Assembly (NCBI GenBank): GCA_029990175.1
Contig: JARKIP010000017.1
Span: 31,421,001 to 31,485,000, forward strand
Length of the DNA stretch: 64,000 nucleotides
Source: Petunia secreta
Taxonomy: Eukaryota > Streptophyta > Magnoliopsida > Solanales > Solanaceae
Reading direction: 5' to 3'
Under the pieces are notes generated by a model. It was not told where the DNA came from, searched no databases, and saw nothing but the letters and a program-made list of their open reading frames with translations. The position numbers were made by a program, and so were the translations under genes. This document shows positions 1-11,292 of this stretch, one piece after another (the stretch's first letter is position 1; every line of letters starts with the position of its first letter).

Positions 1-241
1 TACGAACCTAACAACGCTTTCGGATTTCGAATCGGAGCTCATTCGCCAAAACCGAGCTCGAAAATCTCTTTTAATATTTATCCACAATAAAAATTGAAAC
101 CTTCTTTGGATGCCTACTAAACAAGATCTGATTTAGCTCAAATTTTACAGATAAATCTCAATGGACCTTACGAATATTTTAAAATTATCGACACACCTAT
201 CGGGGTCCTAACTTCCAAAATGACTGAACGAGGTCGTTTCA
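1..241 (-). mobile_element. Partial 3' LTR of gypsy element G1 (first ~240 bp, cut by window start)
   Basis: Read on the minus strand, this begins TGAAACGACCT and matches base after base the starts of the LTRs at 13796, 43364, 50948 and 63330. It directly follows a polypurine tract, so it is the 3' LTR of the minus-strand element whose 5' LTR lies at 3327-6096. The rest of the LTR is outside the window. Confidence 0.85.
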
Positions 242-252
242 TTCTCCTCCAC
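242..252 (-). promoter_or_regulatory. Polypurine tract of G1
   Basis: The minus-strand sequence GGAGGAGAA abuts the LTR start. It is the same tract as at 50939-50947 in G3. It is the presumed primer for plus-strand DNA synthesis. Confidence 0.75.
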
Positions 253-2079
253 TTATACTCTCGTTCGTCCTCGAACGAGCCTAAGTCTAAAGAAAAAGTC
301 GCACAGATAACAAGAGAACTTGCATGACCTTCATAGACTACTCCACGGGCATTATCTTCTTATTACAGGATCAGAATCACAACACGTATATCGTACTTTT
401 GGAATAAAATATATTTGGATAATATGATAATACTATTGCACAGCTTATTCAGACTAAGCTGATCCTTCCTCGATCATGAGAAGAGAGCTCTACATTTTTT
501 AAACAAAGATACACGGAACTCTGGATGAATTAACGTGATTCTGCCAGTGAATCACCTCATCGATATACTTTTCGATATAGAACAAATCGATGAAACAAAG
601 AATTAGCTTACGCTTCAGCAACGCCTTAGAGATTTAATATTATTATTCGGTATCAATTGGTGGAAGACTCCTCCGCTTAGAGCATAAACTCATACAACTA
701 ATTGAATAGGAATAACCATCCCCACACAGTCTGCTAGACTAAAAAAGACTTAGCTAAAGGCTGAACGTAGGCGAACCTAAGCTACCAACTAACCTTTTGA
801 GTTTCCAAGCAGCTGCAACTCTCGAGTCACAACTCCATACATTTTCTATAAGCACCACCGCCTGATGGATCAAATCAAAAGTTAAATGATGCCTCTCATT
901 ACCCTTAATAGCCTTTAAAAAAAACAATGTGCTTACCCGGCTACCTTGACACGCACTCTGGCTCAACACAGGGAACATCACAAGAGGCTACTGACCGCCT
1001 AAGCTTACCAATGCCGAACAAAGAAGAGATGGCAATGGACTGAGGATAAAAATAATTAGAGCTTCAAGAAGCTCATCTTTTTATTTGCTTGGGTCCCAGA
1101 GCTACACTACTTCCGAGTCAGGCTAACTAAAGTATCGCAATTGAAGAAATAGACATTAAATAAGCTTTATGGAATGATATCTATGCCAATTTAACCTCCC
1201 AATAAGAAGGAAACTCTGACAATTTACCAGAAAGCCCTTTTATAACCCAGATAAGCTCATGGGATAATATGAATGTACTAGCATTTTGAACCAAGAGGAA
1301 ATACATAGATTGAATATTGCTTACTAATCACTTTACACCGGAAGAAACAATGACACTCTCTGATGGTGATGAACTAGAATTCCATCATCCAACCAACACG
1401 GAATTCCGAGAAGAGAGGTAAACTAATTTGACATAAAAATAGAAGGTGGCACAACAAGATGCCAAGCAGACAATACCGAAACTCACTCCCAGACCCATCA
1501 CATTTAGACCAAATAAATCAGTAGGGTCTCACAAATACCAGGAATAAATCATACCAGAAGCTCGCCCCTCTACCGCAACCGATTCTTAATAGAAACAATA
1601 TCCAAGGAAACTATGGAACATGATATGACAGACCATCTCCAGATCGATCGGAAGAATCAAATCTTACTCACATATAAGGGAAGAAGAAATACATGGGTCT
1701 ACTAGATCGAATGCCTCAGCATCCTGCCAGACTGGAAATTCATAAAACTGCCTCTACGGCTGAACTAAGCCGCTACACTGATAATTACCTTCCGAAGAAT
1801 AACTGCCACCATACTCTCAACCTTTAATGGATCGTGGCATTTCTCTGGCTGATTGAGATCTAAATGAAATCCCTGCGACTGGGCAGGTGCCTGAGGGCAA
1901 GAAGAATGACCACTTTCTTCTTGCTGGAGTAAGGAAAAACTCCCCAAAGGATAACCAAACTCACAACAATGATAACACCTTTTTCGCTAAAAATGGAAAC
2001 TTGACAGATTATTGATAGCTACGAAGAGAAAACTGACTCTGATCTTGACGAACTACTTGCATACTATGAGAATCACGAG
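253..2079 (-). pseudogene. Heavily degraded pol region of gypsy element G1
   Basis: This is the stretch between the gag remnant and the polypurine tract of G1. It is far shorter than in G3: the whole G1 internal region is about 3.1 kb against about 5.4 kb. A CCHC-like gag zinc-knuckle remnant is discernible near 1900-2000. A protease-region remnant near 1440-1560 aligns by eye with the segment around 47590-47700 of G3. RT, RNase H and integrase cannot be recognised; they are deleted or too diverged. No reading frame is coherent, and the short ORFs here are chance frames. It is assigned to the family from its position between PPT and gag and from local similarity. Confidence 0.55.
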
Positions 2080-3010
2080 CCACAAGCTAAGATAACCTGG
2101 GAAGGTGACCTCCCAAAATAACTAGAACTCTTACCTCCAAAAGAGGTACCACGGTTGCCCACCAGGGCCATGGGATCTCTTGCTTTCCCGCTCTAACTTA
2201 TGGTATGCCTCGAACCTTCGGGCAATATCAACAACAACATCAAATAAAATCCCGACCTCAATCTCTCGAGCCATCTGGGATCTCAAGAAAAAAGAAAGGT
2301 CATCAATAAATCTTTGAATCTCTCGAAAGGCTCATGAACTAGTTCTAATGCATATCCAGCCATTCTATAGAATTCAATCTCATATTCTGAAACACTAACA
2401 GGCTAACCGACAGGTTACCCTGTCCAATCCACTCAAACTGGAAACACTTTTCATCTCGCTCGCTACTCGAAAGGAACTTTTCCACGAATCTAAAAGAAAA
2501 ACCGAACTAAGTCAGCTAAAAAGAGAGCGGCCCACCAATTCAAGGCTGGGCCCCTGAAACTGGAAAGAAGAATAATCAAAACCATACCGCTCGATGTAAT
2601 CAAAAGCCTGAAGGATACGCTTACATCATTTTATTTTTAAAAAGAATCACGGGGTTTATCTGATGCATTGCTTAAGAACATCGGAAGGTTCAACCACGTA
2701 AATTAATGGAACCTCTTTGGCACTCGAACCGAACCGTTACTTCGGCTGGCTAACCAGCCAGAACAGTTAGTGATGCAACAGATGCTGCTTCTAGAACATA
2801 ATTTACTACGGCAACACCAGGGACTGGAACAGGGGCTCCCTGAGACCAAACGTCTCCATCTGCGGCAATCTGATAAGCTTTCTAGCGAATAATAGGTGCT
2901 TGCGGTATCTGGGTCGCCAAGATTCTTGTAAAAGCATCGTAGAGAGCCAAGGGAACCACAAGGCCCTGCTCCCTTGCCCATCGCGAGCTCGTACAGCTGG
3001 GACCTCCATA
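2080..3010 (-). pseudogene. Degenerate gag of gypsy element G1
   Basis: On the minus strand this aligns with the Tekay-type gag of G3 (46358-46970). Shared blocks include the stretch coding for MAREIEAG, the DVVVDIARR-like run, the YHKLERESKRS-like run and the following glycine-rich part. Frameshifts and stops are frequent and no Met-initiated frame covers the domain. The N-terminal part (about 2640-3010) is only weakly similar. In an intact element this domain would form the nucleocapsid shell. Family assignment is firm for 2100-2640 and weaker upstream. Confidence 0.65.
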
Positions 3011-3313
3011 ACTAGATCATCAGCACAATCAAAAACTCTCGGGGCTTCGTCAGTGCTAGCCCCAGGCTAGACTGCTTCGTCTTGAATTCATACCGTTTGC
3101 TGATTTGTCGCGCAAGGGTTAACAATTACCACGAAAGAATTAACGAATTAACGAAAATACTTTTGAATCTTAGACCGACACACGATCAGAAAAGAGGGAA
3201 GTGAAACTTCCTAAATGCCATCATAGCCTCTCGTAGATAAGTACGGACGTCTACGTACCCATCAGCGAGACTCTACTAGACGCTGTCTTAGTCTGGATAA
3301 ACTTTAAACCAGG

Positions 3314-3324
3314 CTCTGATACCA
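3314..3324 (-). promoter_or_regulatory. Primer binding site of G1 (initiator tRNA-Met type)
   Basis: The minus strand reads TGGTATCAGAG two bases after the LTR end, complementary to the 3' end of plant initiator tRNA-Met. It is the same site as at 45573 in G3 and, with one change, at 15788 in G2. Confidence 0.85.
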
Positions 3325-3987
3325 ACTAACACGACCCGAAATCCGGTTAGGCCATGCGGGCGCCCGACATCCTCCCCTAGACCCATCGGCGAACCCTTAA
3401 TAATTAAATTAGCAAGATAAATATAACAATTCATAAATAGGAACAAGACTTAGAAAAAAAGTACAGACATGCTGATACGTCCAAGCTGTACAAAATAAAT
3501 TACAGTTGACTACCCAAGATATAAGGTTTAGGGCTATCCAGAATAGACATTTAAGTGTAGAAAAGAAGACGGATACCTCCTGAAGGGAGCAAACTGCAAC
3601 TGAAATAATAACCAATAAACTGGTGGCCATCCGGAATAAAAGCTGGCTCACCCTGACAGCTGAAGTCTTCTTCGCTCCTTCACAACGTGGCGAACTCAAT
3701 CCTGGAGCGAACCTGCCGAAACAAAATAGATAGACAAGAAACAAACAACAAACAAGGGTGAGTCAAAAGGACTCAGTAAGTGGGGCAGACTAGCCACCTC
3801 AAAGAATAGGATAACTAGCCAGGAAGAAGAAACAGATAAATCAAATTCTTCTTATTTAAATTATGAAAAGGCAGAGCCAGATAATAATTAGAAACACGTA
3901 TGGAATCACAAACTCATTAACAACCAGGAACGTAAGATAGCCAGAACATATAGGTATCCCGAACACATAAAAAATCAGAAATACATC

Positions 3988-4085
3988 CTGTTGCGGCGTG
4001 CAACCTGGTCCATATATTCATACTGTCGCGGCGTGCAACCCGATCCATATATTTATACCGTTGTGATGTGCAACCCGATCCCCGC
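3988..4085. repeat. 35-bp direct repeat, three copies, in G1 LTR
   Basis: Units beginning TTGCGGCGTGCAACC, TCGCGGCGTGCAACC and TTGTGATGTGCAACC start at 3991, 4026 and 4061, each followed by a variant of GATCCATATATT. This is a small tandem array beside the larger 54-bp one. Confidence 0.75.
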
Positions 4086-4261
4086 AACCCAGAATACAAG
4101 CCAGAAATATATAGGCAAACTAAGATATGTCCACAACATGGTATGCATACCGCATACATAAAACACAACACAATACACACAATAGTCAGTATGCGGTGCA
4201 ATGAGATGGGATGAATGCGGTACGATGCAATGCAGTCACATATGACTGATACCTATCTCCG

Positions 4262-4797
4262 GCTCGGGACTCTCATCGAATACCGGGACATATATGCAAT
4301 GATGATCCTTCACTGGCTCGGGACTCTCATAGATTACCGGGAAGTATATGCAATCATGACCCTTCACTGGTGCGGGACTCTCATTGCCAACCGGGAAGTA
4401 TATGCAATAATGACCCTTCACCAGTGCGGGACTCTCATCGCCAACCGGAAAGTATATGCAATAATGACCCTTCACCGGTGCGGGACTCTCATCGCCAACC
4501 GGGAAGTATATGCAATAATGACCCTTAACCGGTGCGGGACTCTCATCGCCAACCGGGAAGTATATGCAATAATGACTCTTCACCGGCTCGGGACTCTCAT
4601 CGATTACCGGGAAGTATATGCAATAATGACCCTTCACCGGTGTGGGACTCTCATCACCAACCGGGAATTATATGCAATAATGACCCTTCACCCGCTCGGG
4701 ACTCTCATCGATTACTGGGAAGTATATGTAATTATGACCCTTCACCGGTGCGGGACTCTCATCGCCAACCGGGAAGTATATGCAATACTCAAATCCA
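4262..4797. repeat. 54-bp minisatellite, about ten units, in G1 LTR
   Basis: The core GGGACTCTCATCGCCAACC followed by GGGAAGTATATGCAATAATG and a short linker repeats every 54 bp (for example 4266, 4320). Because 54 is divisible by three, the array stays open in several frames and on both strands, giving false 18-residue repeat proteins. The homologous LTR position holds about two units in G2 (15045-15140) and one in G3 (about 44650). Confidence 0.9.
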
Positions 4798-6327
4798 GAG
4801 TGCAATGCTCATATGCTCAATGCAATACCAACAACAGGGCATAACATATAATATTCAATGTAAATTCAAAGCTAAGGCGTAATAAGTACGCCTATCGGCA
4901 GCTACACACGTACGGAACACGTGGCAGAAAATCCACGAGGCCAGGTGCCTCCAAAGAATGGATATAAAAACTTACCTTGTTATAAAGTTAATAGAGTTAC
5001 TCAGCAACCACTTTATCCTTTGGATTCACTGCCAAACGATCCTGCTGTATTCAATAAGCAGAAAACGATATCAAATAAGGCTAAACGCTTCATTCCTCAC
5101 ATCTTAGGACAATCCAGGTAGGAACATGATACCCTATTCGCATACACAATATGCAGGCCAGACCTATGTACAGGGTTTATGGTCACATAACCAAACCCTA
5201 AATAAATTATATTTATATGTTGCCCATAACTCACTGAGTATGAATATATACTCAATTCCATTATCGGGGTCCAATTGACCCTTTAAACTATCAGTTGAAC
5301 TTATTAAAACGATGTCTAATATTTTAACTTTTACCCTTAAAATATATTCAAACACAGGTAATAAACTCAAATAATACATTAAGATTATTATCTGAATATT
5401 TCGAGGTGAACATACTATTTTTCTCTGGCTCTTTTTTCATTTTCTGGCATTATTTTCGTTGGTTTCCCAGTTTTTGCGTTTCTGTTTATATTCGTATCTT
5501 CTGTATCTACTAATCCTTAGCTTTAAGCTAAGGACCCCCTCCCCACTGCCAAACTTCTCATTTCTTTCTTTTGTCTTTTTTTTTTTTTTTTTTTCTTTTA
5601 TTTAATTTTCTTTTCGTGACAAAAATTAAAACGGTATCCTACGATATTCAAAATAATTCCAACTTTTGCATACAGTTTATAAAAAATATATGTAGCATAC
5701 TTGCTAAGGCGGATCTCAAATCGGATTTCCGAAACTCAAGATGCGAATTTAAATAAAAAAAGGTTAAATTATTTAACTTTCGGCATTTTAGCAGAAACTA
5801 GCCAAACAACATCGAAATTCACTTTCGAAAATTCAAAAAAGTCACAAATAATCATACGAACCTAACGGCGCTTTCGGATTTCGAATCGGAGCTCATTCGC
5901 CAAAACCGAGCTCGAAAATCTCTTTTTAATATTTATCGACAATAAAAACTAAAACCTTCTTCCGATGCCTACCAAACAAGGTCTAATTTAGCTCAAATTT
6001 TACAGATAAGTCTCAATGGACCTTACGAATATTTTAAAATTATCGGCACACCTATCGGAGCACTAACTTCCGAAACGACTGACCGAGGTTGTTTCAAGTT
6101 TGTAGAGAGAGTGTTGTCTGTCAGGTTGTGCTTTGCTCAAAGTTTAGTAATAGGTATTGTCTGTTAATTTTTTCTTGTTTTTGTGATTTTGAAATTACAT
6201 TTTTTGATTGTACAGAAAAACTTGTTTCCTATTAAGATTGAGTTAATTATGGTGTGACAATGTATTTGTTGATTCAATTTTTTTATTTATTTTGTTCTAT
6301 TTTTTGCTTTCAGCCTTCCGTTAAATT

Positions 6328-6552
6328 TTGTGCAGGTATGATTGCGGTGCTTATGTGCTTAAGTTTGTTGATTCAATAATGCATGTCAAATATATTTCCA
6401 AGATGAAGTGTACGCAGTTGAAAGATTATCGTTTTGATTGGGTTGCTAATCTGTGGAGTCATGCTAGGTCAAAGTCAAATTGTGGATATGATACTCCTCA
6501 TGAGAAGATAGGCGATGATTACCAAGACCATAATTTTCTTCTTTGTGAATGA
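6328..6552 (+). pseudogene. Ulp1-type (C48) cysteine protease, C-terminal exon remnant
   Basis: The translation contains YDCGAYVLKFVDSIMH followed by a C-terminal tail ending at a stop. DCG with a hydrophobic run after it is the catalytic-cysteine motif of the C48/Ulp1 family (SUMO proteases and their many transposon-carried relatives). The stretch is preceded by an intron-like T-rich tract ending in CAG. The His and Asp parts of the triad are not upstream here, because the G1 LTR ends at 6096. A separate N-terminal Ulp1 fragment lies downstream at 13120-13690, so the two halves are in reversed order. It is an isolated exon and cannot make an active protease alone. Confidence 0.7.
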
Positions 6553-6824
6553 TTACTAGGAAAGCCTTTCTCTGTTGTATAAAAGTAATGAGGATGACTA
6601 AATTTTTAATGTGAATGCTTGTCTTTTTAGTTGATATGACTGAATGGTTTGTATGTAACAAGTGTTTATATTTTTAACAATGTGACTGCCTTGAGATTTG
6701 TAGAGTTTGATTGTATTTAGTGTTGAGTGTACATTTTTTGTAAGCATTTTATGTGCGTCATGGCTTGTTTTTTAATATTTGTTTGTATTTTATAAGCGGA
6801 TGATGTTGTGAGGGCAGTAACTCA
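6553..6824. other. AT-rich 3' flank of the Ulp1 exon
   Basis: T-rich sequence follows the Ulp1 stop and looks like a 3' untranslated region. No gene or repeat is recognised before the GTGCTGCC array begins. Confidence 0.4.
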
Positions 6825-7495
6825 ATGCAAGTGGCTTGTGGAATTTGGTGAGTCGTATGAGTGAAGTTCTGCCTAGACTGCATCATTTCAACTGTATTAG
6901 CTTTAGAAATTTGGGTAGGGGGTAGATGCAAAGTGCTGCATGTTAAGGGATCTGGTTTGTGAATGGTGTAGGCCAAGTGCTGCCTGTCAGGCATCCACTT
7001 AAGGCATTTGGTTGTGAGGTTTTGGTAAGTCTTTGCGGGCAACTTTTGCCTATTTGCCAACACTTGCATCTAAACATAATGGTAGAGGGGGAGGGGTTAA
7101 TGGAAAAATGAAGCTAAAACATATTGAATGCTTAGCTTGTGTTTTTAGTATTTATTTGCACTTTTTAAGCTTATTATGTGAGGGAAAAAACTCAAGAAAA
7201 TTGGCTTAGGGGATTTGGTGACGGTTGAGGTCAACTGCTGCCTATGCAGCATTTTAATGAAATTGGAGATTGGGAGAATTTAGTGAGGGGTGGGGGTCAA
7301 GTGCTGCCTAGACAGTATTTTAAAGGTATTAGCTTAGGGAATTTGCTGAGAGGTTGGAGGTTAAGGGTTGAATGGAATTGGCTAAGGGAATTTGGTGATG
7401 AGAAGAGGCCGAGTGCTGCATGGGCAGCTACTCAAGGTAGTTACCTGTGAGGATTTGGTGACAACTGTTGCCTATTTACCAACACTTGCAGGAAA
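6825..7495 (+). repeat. Diverged ~66-bp repeats with GTGCTGCC...GGCAGCA palindromes
   Basis: Units share a head like TTAGGGAATTTGGTGAG, a GGTCAAGTGCTGCCT core and an arm such as AGACAGTATTTTAA or ATGCAGCATTTTAA. Copies are seen near 6830, 6900, 6950, 7010, 7200, 7265, 7330 and 7440. The core tends to form a short inverted repeat. Subterminal arrays like this are typical of CACTA and Mutator-like transposon ends, but no terminal inverted repeat was identified. Confidence 0.6.
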
Positions 7496-8019
7496 ATACA
7501 ATGATAGTGGGGTTAAGGGAGAAATAAAGCGAAACATATTGAATCAAAATACAAAAAGACAAAAACAAACAGTGTTCTTTAAAATGCCCTTCAAAATATA
7601 TAAAAGAAAACATAATATTACAAAACATAATGACATGACAAATAACACTAATTTGCTGAAGCCGGTTGAGTAGATTCATTGATGATATTTGGTTCATCAT
7701 CGTCGTTTATATGTCCCTGTAAGCACCATATCACTGATTTGTTTGAGTACTTTTATGGATATTGTGATTTAAACTCCAAAATTCTACAACTAATACTTTC
7801 ATTTCGTCATTCAGACTTGCTACGTCGCTCTTCAAAATAGTGCTCCATGTTCCATTGTAAGCAATGTATATGCATTTTGTTGCCATCTAAATTCTGCACG
7901 CCAATACAATGGTTACACGAGTTTAGAGTTTGTTGAATAGATTAACAAGATAGACGCAAATATTCAATTTTTGCTTTATTTAGTATTGTGTGTAGGTGGT
8001 AGAGGTCGACTGGCAACAA
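7496..8019. other. AT-rich spacer between palindromic arrays
   Basis: Short ORFs occur on both strands without recognisable domains. I see no gene, RNA or transposon end here. Confidence 0.4.
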
Positions 8020-8455
8020 ATTGTAGAAACTTGTCTACACTGTTTTACTTAAAGTGTTAGCCTTCAGCCACAACTTGTAGGAAGATTCAGTACACAAGTT
8101 ATAGCAAGTGAACACAAAGATTTTACAAAACAACTAAAGTGCTGCCTGTTAGGCATAACATGTAAAGATTTATCTACATTTTATTTTGCACCAAACCTCT
8201 AAGTGTTGCCTACAAGGAAACACTTGAAAAGGCACCTACTATGCGTTTAAAACTGCTGCCTACTAGGCAGCACAAGTAGTGCTACTCTACATGTGCTGTT
8301 TTGAACCAGACCTCCAACTGTAGCCCTGTGGACAACACTTACAAGGCACCACTCCATGCAATCAAAAGTGCTGCATATTAGGCAACACATGTAGAGTTTA
8401 TCTTCAAGAAATTGTTTACAGTACAGCTGCAAGTGCTGCCCACAAGGCAGTGAGG
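8020..8455. repeat. Second GTGCTGCC/GGCAGCAC palindromic array
   Basis: Repeated short palindromes are separated by about 75 bp, for example CTGCCTACTAGGCAGCAC near 8262, GTGCTGCCTGTTAGGCAT near 8140 and GTGCTGCATATTAGGCAAC near 8369. The core matches the array at 6825-7495, while the spacer sequence differs. The two arrays probably belong to one element type. Confidence 0.6.
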
Positions 8456-9763
8456 CATTACAAACAAATTCTCATGGAATAGATCTTAAAAAGAGATTCC
8501 TGTTATTGACAATATACAAATATCATCTACAAGTTATTTCAAGTTAATTTAGGGCAACGCAATGCAGTTGCAACTAAATAAGAGTAATCGCAATTTCTAT
8601 TCGTAAATTCTCCAGCAAATACAGATTCAAACTTTTTTTTTTTTTTTGCAGCAGTTAAAATTCAATGTGACGTTAATTGTTGGTTATCTAGCAGTAGTTT
8701 TCAATCATTATCATCAAAATTCACAACTCGCTATAGCTAATTTGTTATTATACGAAAACTAAACAAATTGTACGAATTTAAGATGTAATTTTATAAAATT
8801 TAATTTAAAAACTACGTATAATTAATGAAATATTGAAGAAATTACCTTTGAATCTTCTTATTTTTTGAAATCTGGATTCTTAGGGTTTGAAGCAGTTGCA
8901 AAAGCTTCTTTTTCCTGGGGAAATAAGTTGCAGAATGGTAAAAAAAGGGAAAGGGATAGATCGTGTCTTTTTACTAGTTGTTCAGGGGTAGTTTTGTTCG
9001 AAAATATTTCACTTAAGTTAAGCAAGGTCATTCTTGCTAAACCATCCTTAGTGAAGTCAATTAGGCAAACCATTGCCTTAAGTGTCATAGTTCCTTAATT
9101 TTTCCTCCAAAAGTAGCTATATGTGCAAACTTTTCATCCCAATGTCACTATTTTGTAAAATTTTCTCTCAGGGGCCACTTTAGCCACTGCCATTCAGGTT
9201 TCGGCTACTTTTTTATGTTTTGTGCAAAAGAAGACACTTTTGACTTTTTATTAAATATGTTCACATAAACTTCTACACACCAATGAATATTTTACTCCTA
9301 TCTTTGTTCCTATCTATAGTGTTTGCCTAAATGGTTTCTCTTCTACTTTTTACTGTTTGTGCATGCAAAATTTTTATTTAGTTTGAATTTTCCTTAGACT
9401 TTGTCTCATTTTTCTTTGTATAAATCACTAGTTGTCTTTTTATTCTCCGTTACGGATAATTAATCGAAGAACTTATTTCGAGTTATTCAGTGTGAAGCCT
9501 GAGGTATTAGGTGCAATATCAAATATCTATCAGGTATGACACTTCTTCGTATTCTTTTAAAAAATATGTGTGTATTATGTTTAAAACTTTATGTATTAAA
9601 TTTATTGTTGTTGATTATTTTGTTTAGTGAATTTTATATTTTAGATACTTCTAAAATGTATGCTTTTCAATGTGTAGTTTGTAGTTTTGAAACTCATGTG
9701 TATTGATGTTTGTCTTGATATTTGTTATTTGTGATGGGTAAAATTAGACTCTATGTTTGATGC
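8456..9763. other. Intergenic or intronic DNA without recognised genes
   Basis: AT-rich, with a poly(T) run near 8634. ORFs of about 76 codons overlap on both strands at 8858-9098 but show no known domain. The stretch upstream of the ndhI insertion may be the 5' part of the degraded DUF1985/Ulp1 transcription unit. Confidence 0.35.
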
Positions 9764-10127
9764 CAGCCACCAGATACATCAGCCAAGGTTCCATGATTAC
9801 CCTATGCCACACATTTCTTTTACCAGTAACTACTCAATACCTGTACGAAAAACTTATCATATCGGAACAATCTCCGATGATGAATGTACTTTTGGATTGG
9901 ATAAATGCATTGCTTGTGAATTTTGTGTGTGTGCGCATATATGTCCTCTAGATTTAGCCGTTGTTGATTGGGAAGTTGGAAACCGATATTTGAAAGAAAA
10001 AATTGCTTAATTATATTATTTATTTTTTAAGGCTTCCGGTTCATCCCGATATTATTGATTTTAGATTTTGTATATTTGTGAGAATTGCGTTAAGTATTGG
10101 CCAACAAATTATTTGTCAATGATATAT
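9764..10127 (+). pseudogene. ndhI: Nuclear insertion of plastid ndhI (NDH subunit I), broken
   Basis: Two overlapping frames together resemble the plastid NDH-complex ferredoxin-like subunit. The first reads RYISQGSMITL...LPVTTQYLYEKLI; after a frameshift near 9870 the second reads LDKCIACEFCV and then CPLDLAVVDW. The CIACxxCV cluster is the first 4Fe-4S ligand motif of ndhI, here with extra residues before the last cysteine. Beyond the stop, DNA similarity resumes at GATTTTAGATTTTGTATATT and runs to CCAACAAATTATTTGTCAATG, covering the start of the second cluster after an inserted segment of about 40 bp. The divergence, frameshift and insertion point to an old plastid-to-nucleus transfer, not a working gene. 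Bacterial NuoI is the main alternative but fits less well. Confidence 0.8.
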
Positions 10128-10156
10128 TTGGTTACTAAATTATGTTTTGGTGTATT

Positions 10157-10316
10157 GAAGTTCAGTCCATTAATGGAGTGCAGTTTCAATTTCTATGGAT
10201 TGAAGTTCAATTCTTATGGACTGAAGTTAGTCCCTATAGACTGAAACTTCAGTCCATAAGAATTGAACTTCTATCCCTATGGGCTGAAGTTTCATCCCTT
10301 TGAAGTTTACTGTATT
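10157..10316. repeat. GAAGTTCAGTCC ~20-bp imperfect repeats (first intronic array)
   Basis: Variants of TGAAGTTCAATCCTATGGAC recur in direct and inverted orientation, starting after GTTTTGGTGTATTGAAGTTC. The same leader and repeat recur at 11293, so the arrays are related. Confidence 0.75.
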
Positions 10317-10401
10317 ATTACTTCAGTGGTGTATGTCTAACTATTTTGATATTTCATACTAATAGTTTGTTTTTATAGTAGGTATTACTAGTTTTTTCTA
10401 T

Positions 10402-11190
10402 ATGGATGTTGGAAAGAAAGGAGATCTAGTGGTTAAGTTTGGAAACTGTTTTAAAGTGAATGTGTATTGGAAATGGGAGCACAAGTTCAATGATTTACTT
10501 TCAGGCTTCTTAAGTATAACACAATATAAGAAACTTTCAGATGACGTCTTTAAGAGCTTTGTCAAGGCATCTTCGCACAACATTTCTATGAAGATACTGC
10601 ATTATTTATTGTTGTCTCATGTTGTGAATAATGACCTAAATATATTAAGCTTCAAGGTATTTGATCATCTAATATATTTCGGCCGTGAAGAATACCATAC
10701 TTTCACTGATTTGATAGACCAGCAGAGAACATGGGTAAAAGGTTTCTTAAGCTTTACTTCAATGGTAAAGATATTGTTCATATTTCAAAAATTCATGATT
10801 TTATCGAAGGTAATTCAGCTAGACCATCTCTTCTGCGGGCCGAGCGTGATGCATTAAAGATTGATGAGATCTATCTTGTTGAGTCAGATTTATTGGATTG
10901 TCGGCCAAACAAAGTGGTGTCTGCTGCTCATATGGATATTATGGACGATGATGAACTTTGTAAAATTCATCCTTGGGGTAGTTTGGGTTTTGAGAAGCTT
11001 GTTGATTCCATGAAGAGTGCATTCAAAACTATTGGTTTATCAAAGAAAGACAACAGTTATGTCATTGGTGGATTTCCATTTGTATTATGTGCTTGATTCT
11101 TTGAGTAATTTCCGTGAGTCTGTGCTAAATTTGCCGCATAAGCGTGATGCCGTCCCGAGGATGTTGAGATTTTCTAATATAAAAAGTACT
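10402..11190 (+). pseudogene. DUF1985-type domain protein remnant
   Basis: Two frames joined by a frameshift near 10730 form one domain. The first (10402-10857) contains ILHYLLLSHVV and FDHLIYFGREEY. The second (10731-11096) contains HPWGSLGFEKLVDSMKSAF and YVIGGFPFVLCA. The WG-x-x-F-x-x-L and GFPxVLC motifs are hallmarks of plant DUF1985 proteins, which usually sit before an Ulp1 protease in transposon-borne genes. At 11094-11096 a TGA stands where the family has Trp (CA-stop-FFE), consistent with TGG to TGA mutation. Similarity continues past it to VPRMLRFSN near 11170. It is broken by at least one frameshift and one nonsense codon. Its neighbours are Ulp1 pieces on the same strand. Confidence 0.65.
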
Positions 11191-11292
11191 TAGTCCAACA
11201 CTCTAATTGAATTTTATTTTCATAATTTTGAGGTACGTTTCTATATTTTCTAATTATTTCCTTGTACACTTAATGTAGGAGTTAAATTGTGT

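Larger units (their letters stand above)
3327..6096 (-). mobile_element. 5' LTR of gypsy element G1 (about 2.77 kb)
   Basis: On the minus strand the LTR runs from TGAAACAACCTCGG at 6096 to GGGTCGTGTTA next to the PBS. It is homologous along its length to the LTRs of G2 (1990 bp) and G3 (about 2.2 kb). Much of the extra length is the 54-bp minisatellite at 4262-4797. No coding role: the long ORFs on both strands inside it come from the repeat array, whose period is a multiple of three. Confidence 0.85.

Noticed and set aside
4262..4797. Possible CRISPR-like array
   Set aside because: Units are contiguous 54-bp direct repeats without unique spacers, in a plant retrotransposon LTR.
4215..4882. 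Long overlapping ORFs on both strands coding for 18-residue repeats
   Set aside because: They are produced by the 54-bp minisatellite inside the G1 LTR; a period divisible by three keeps frames open. No start context or family supports a protein.
8858..9098. Opposed ORFs of about 76 codons
   Set aside because: They overlap on both strands, have no domain, and sit in AT-rich DNA; chance frames.
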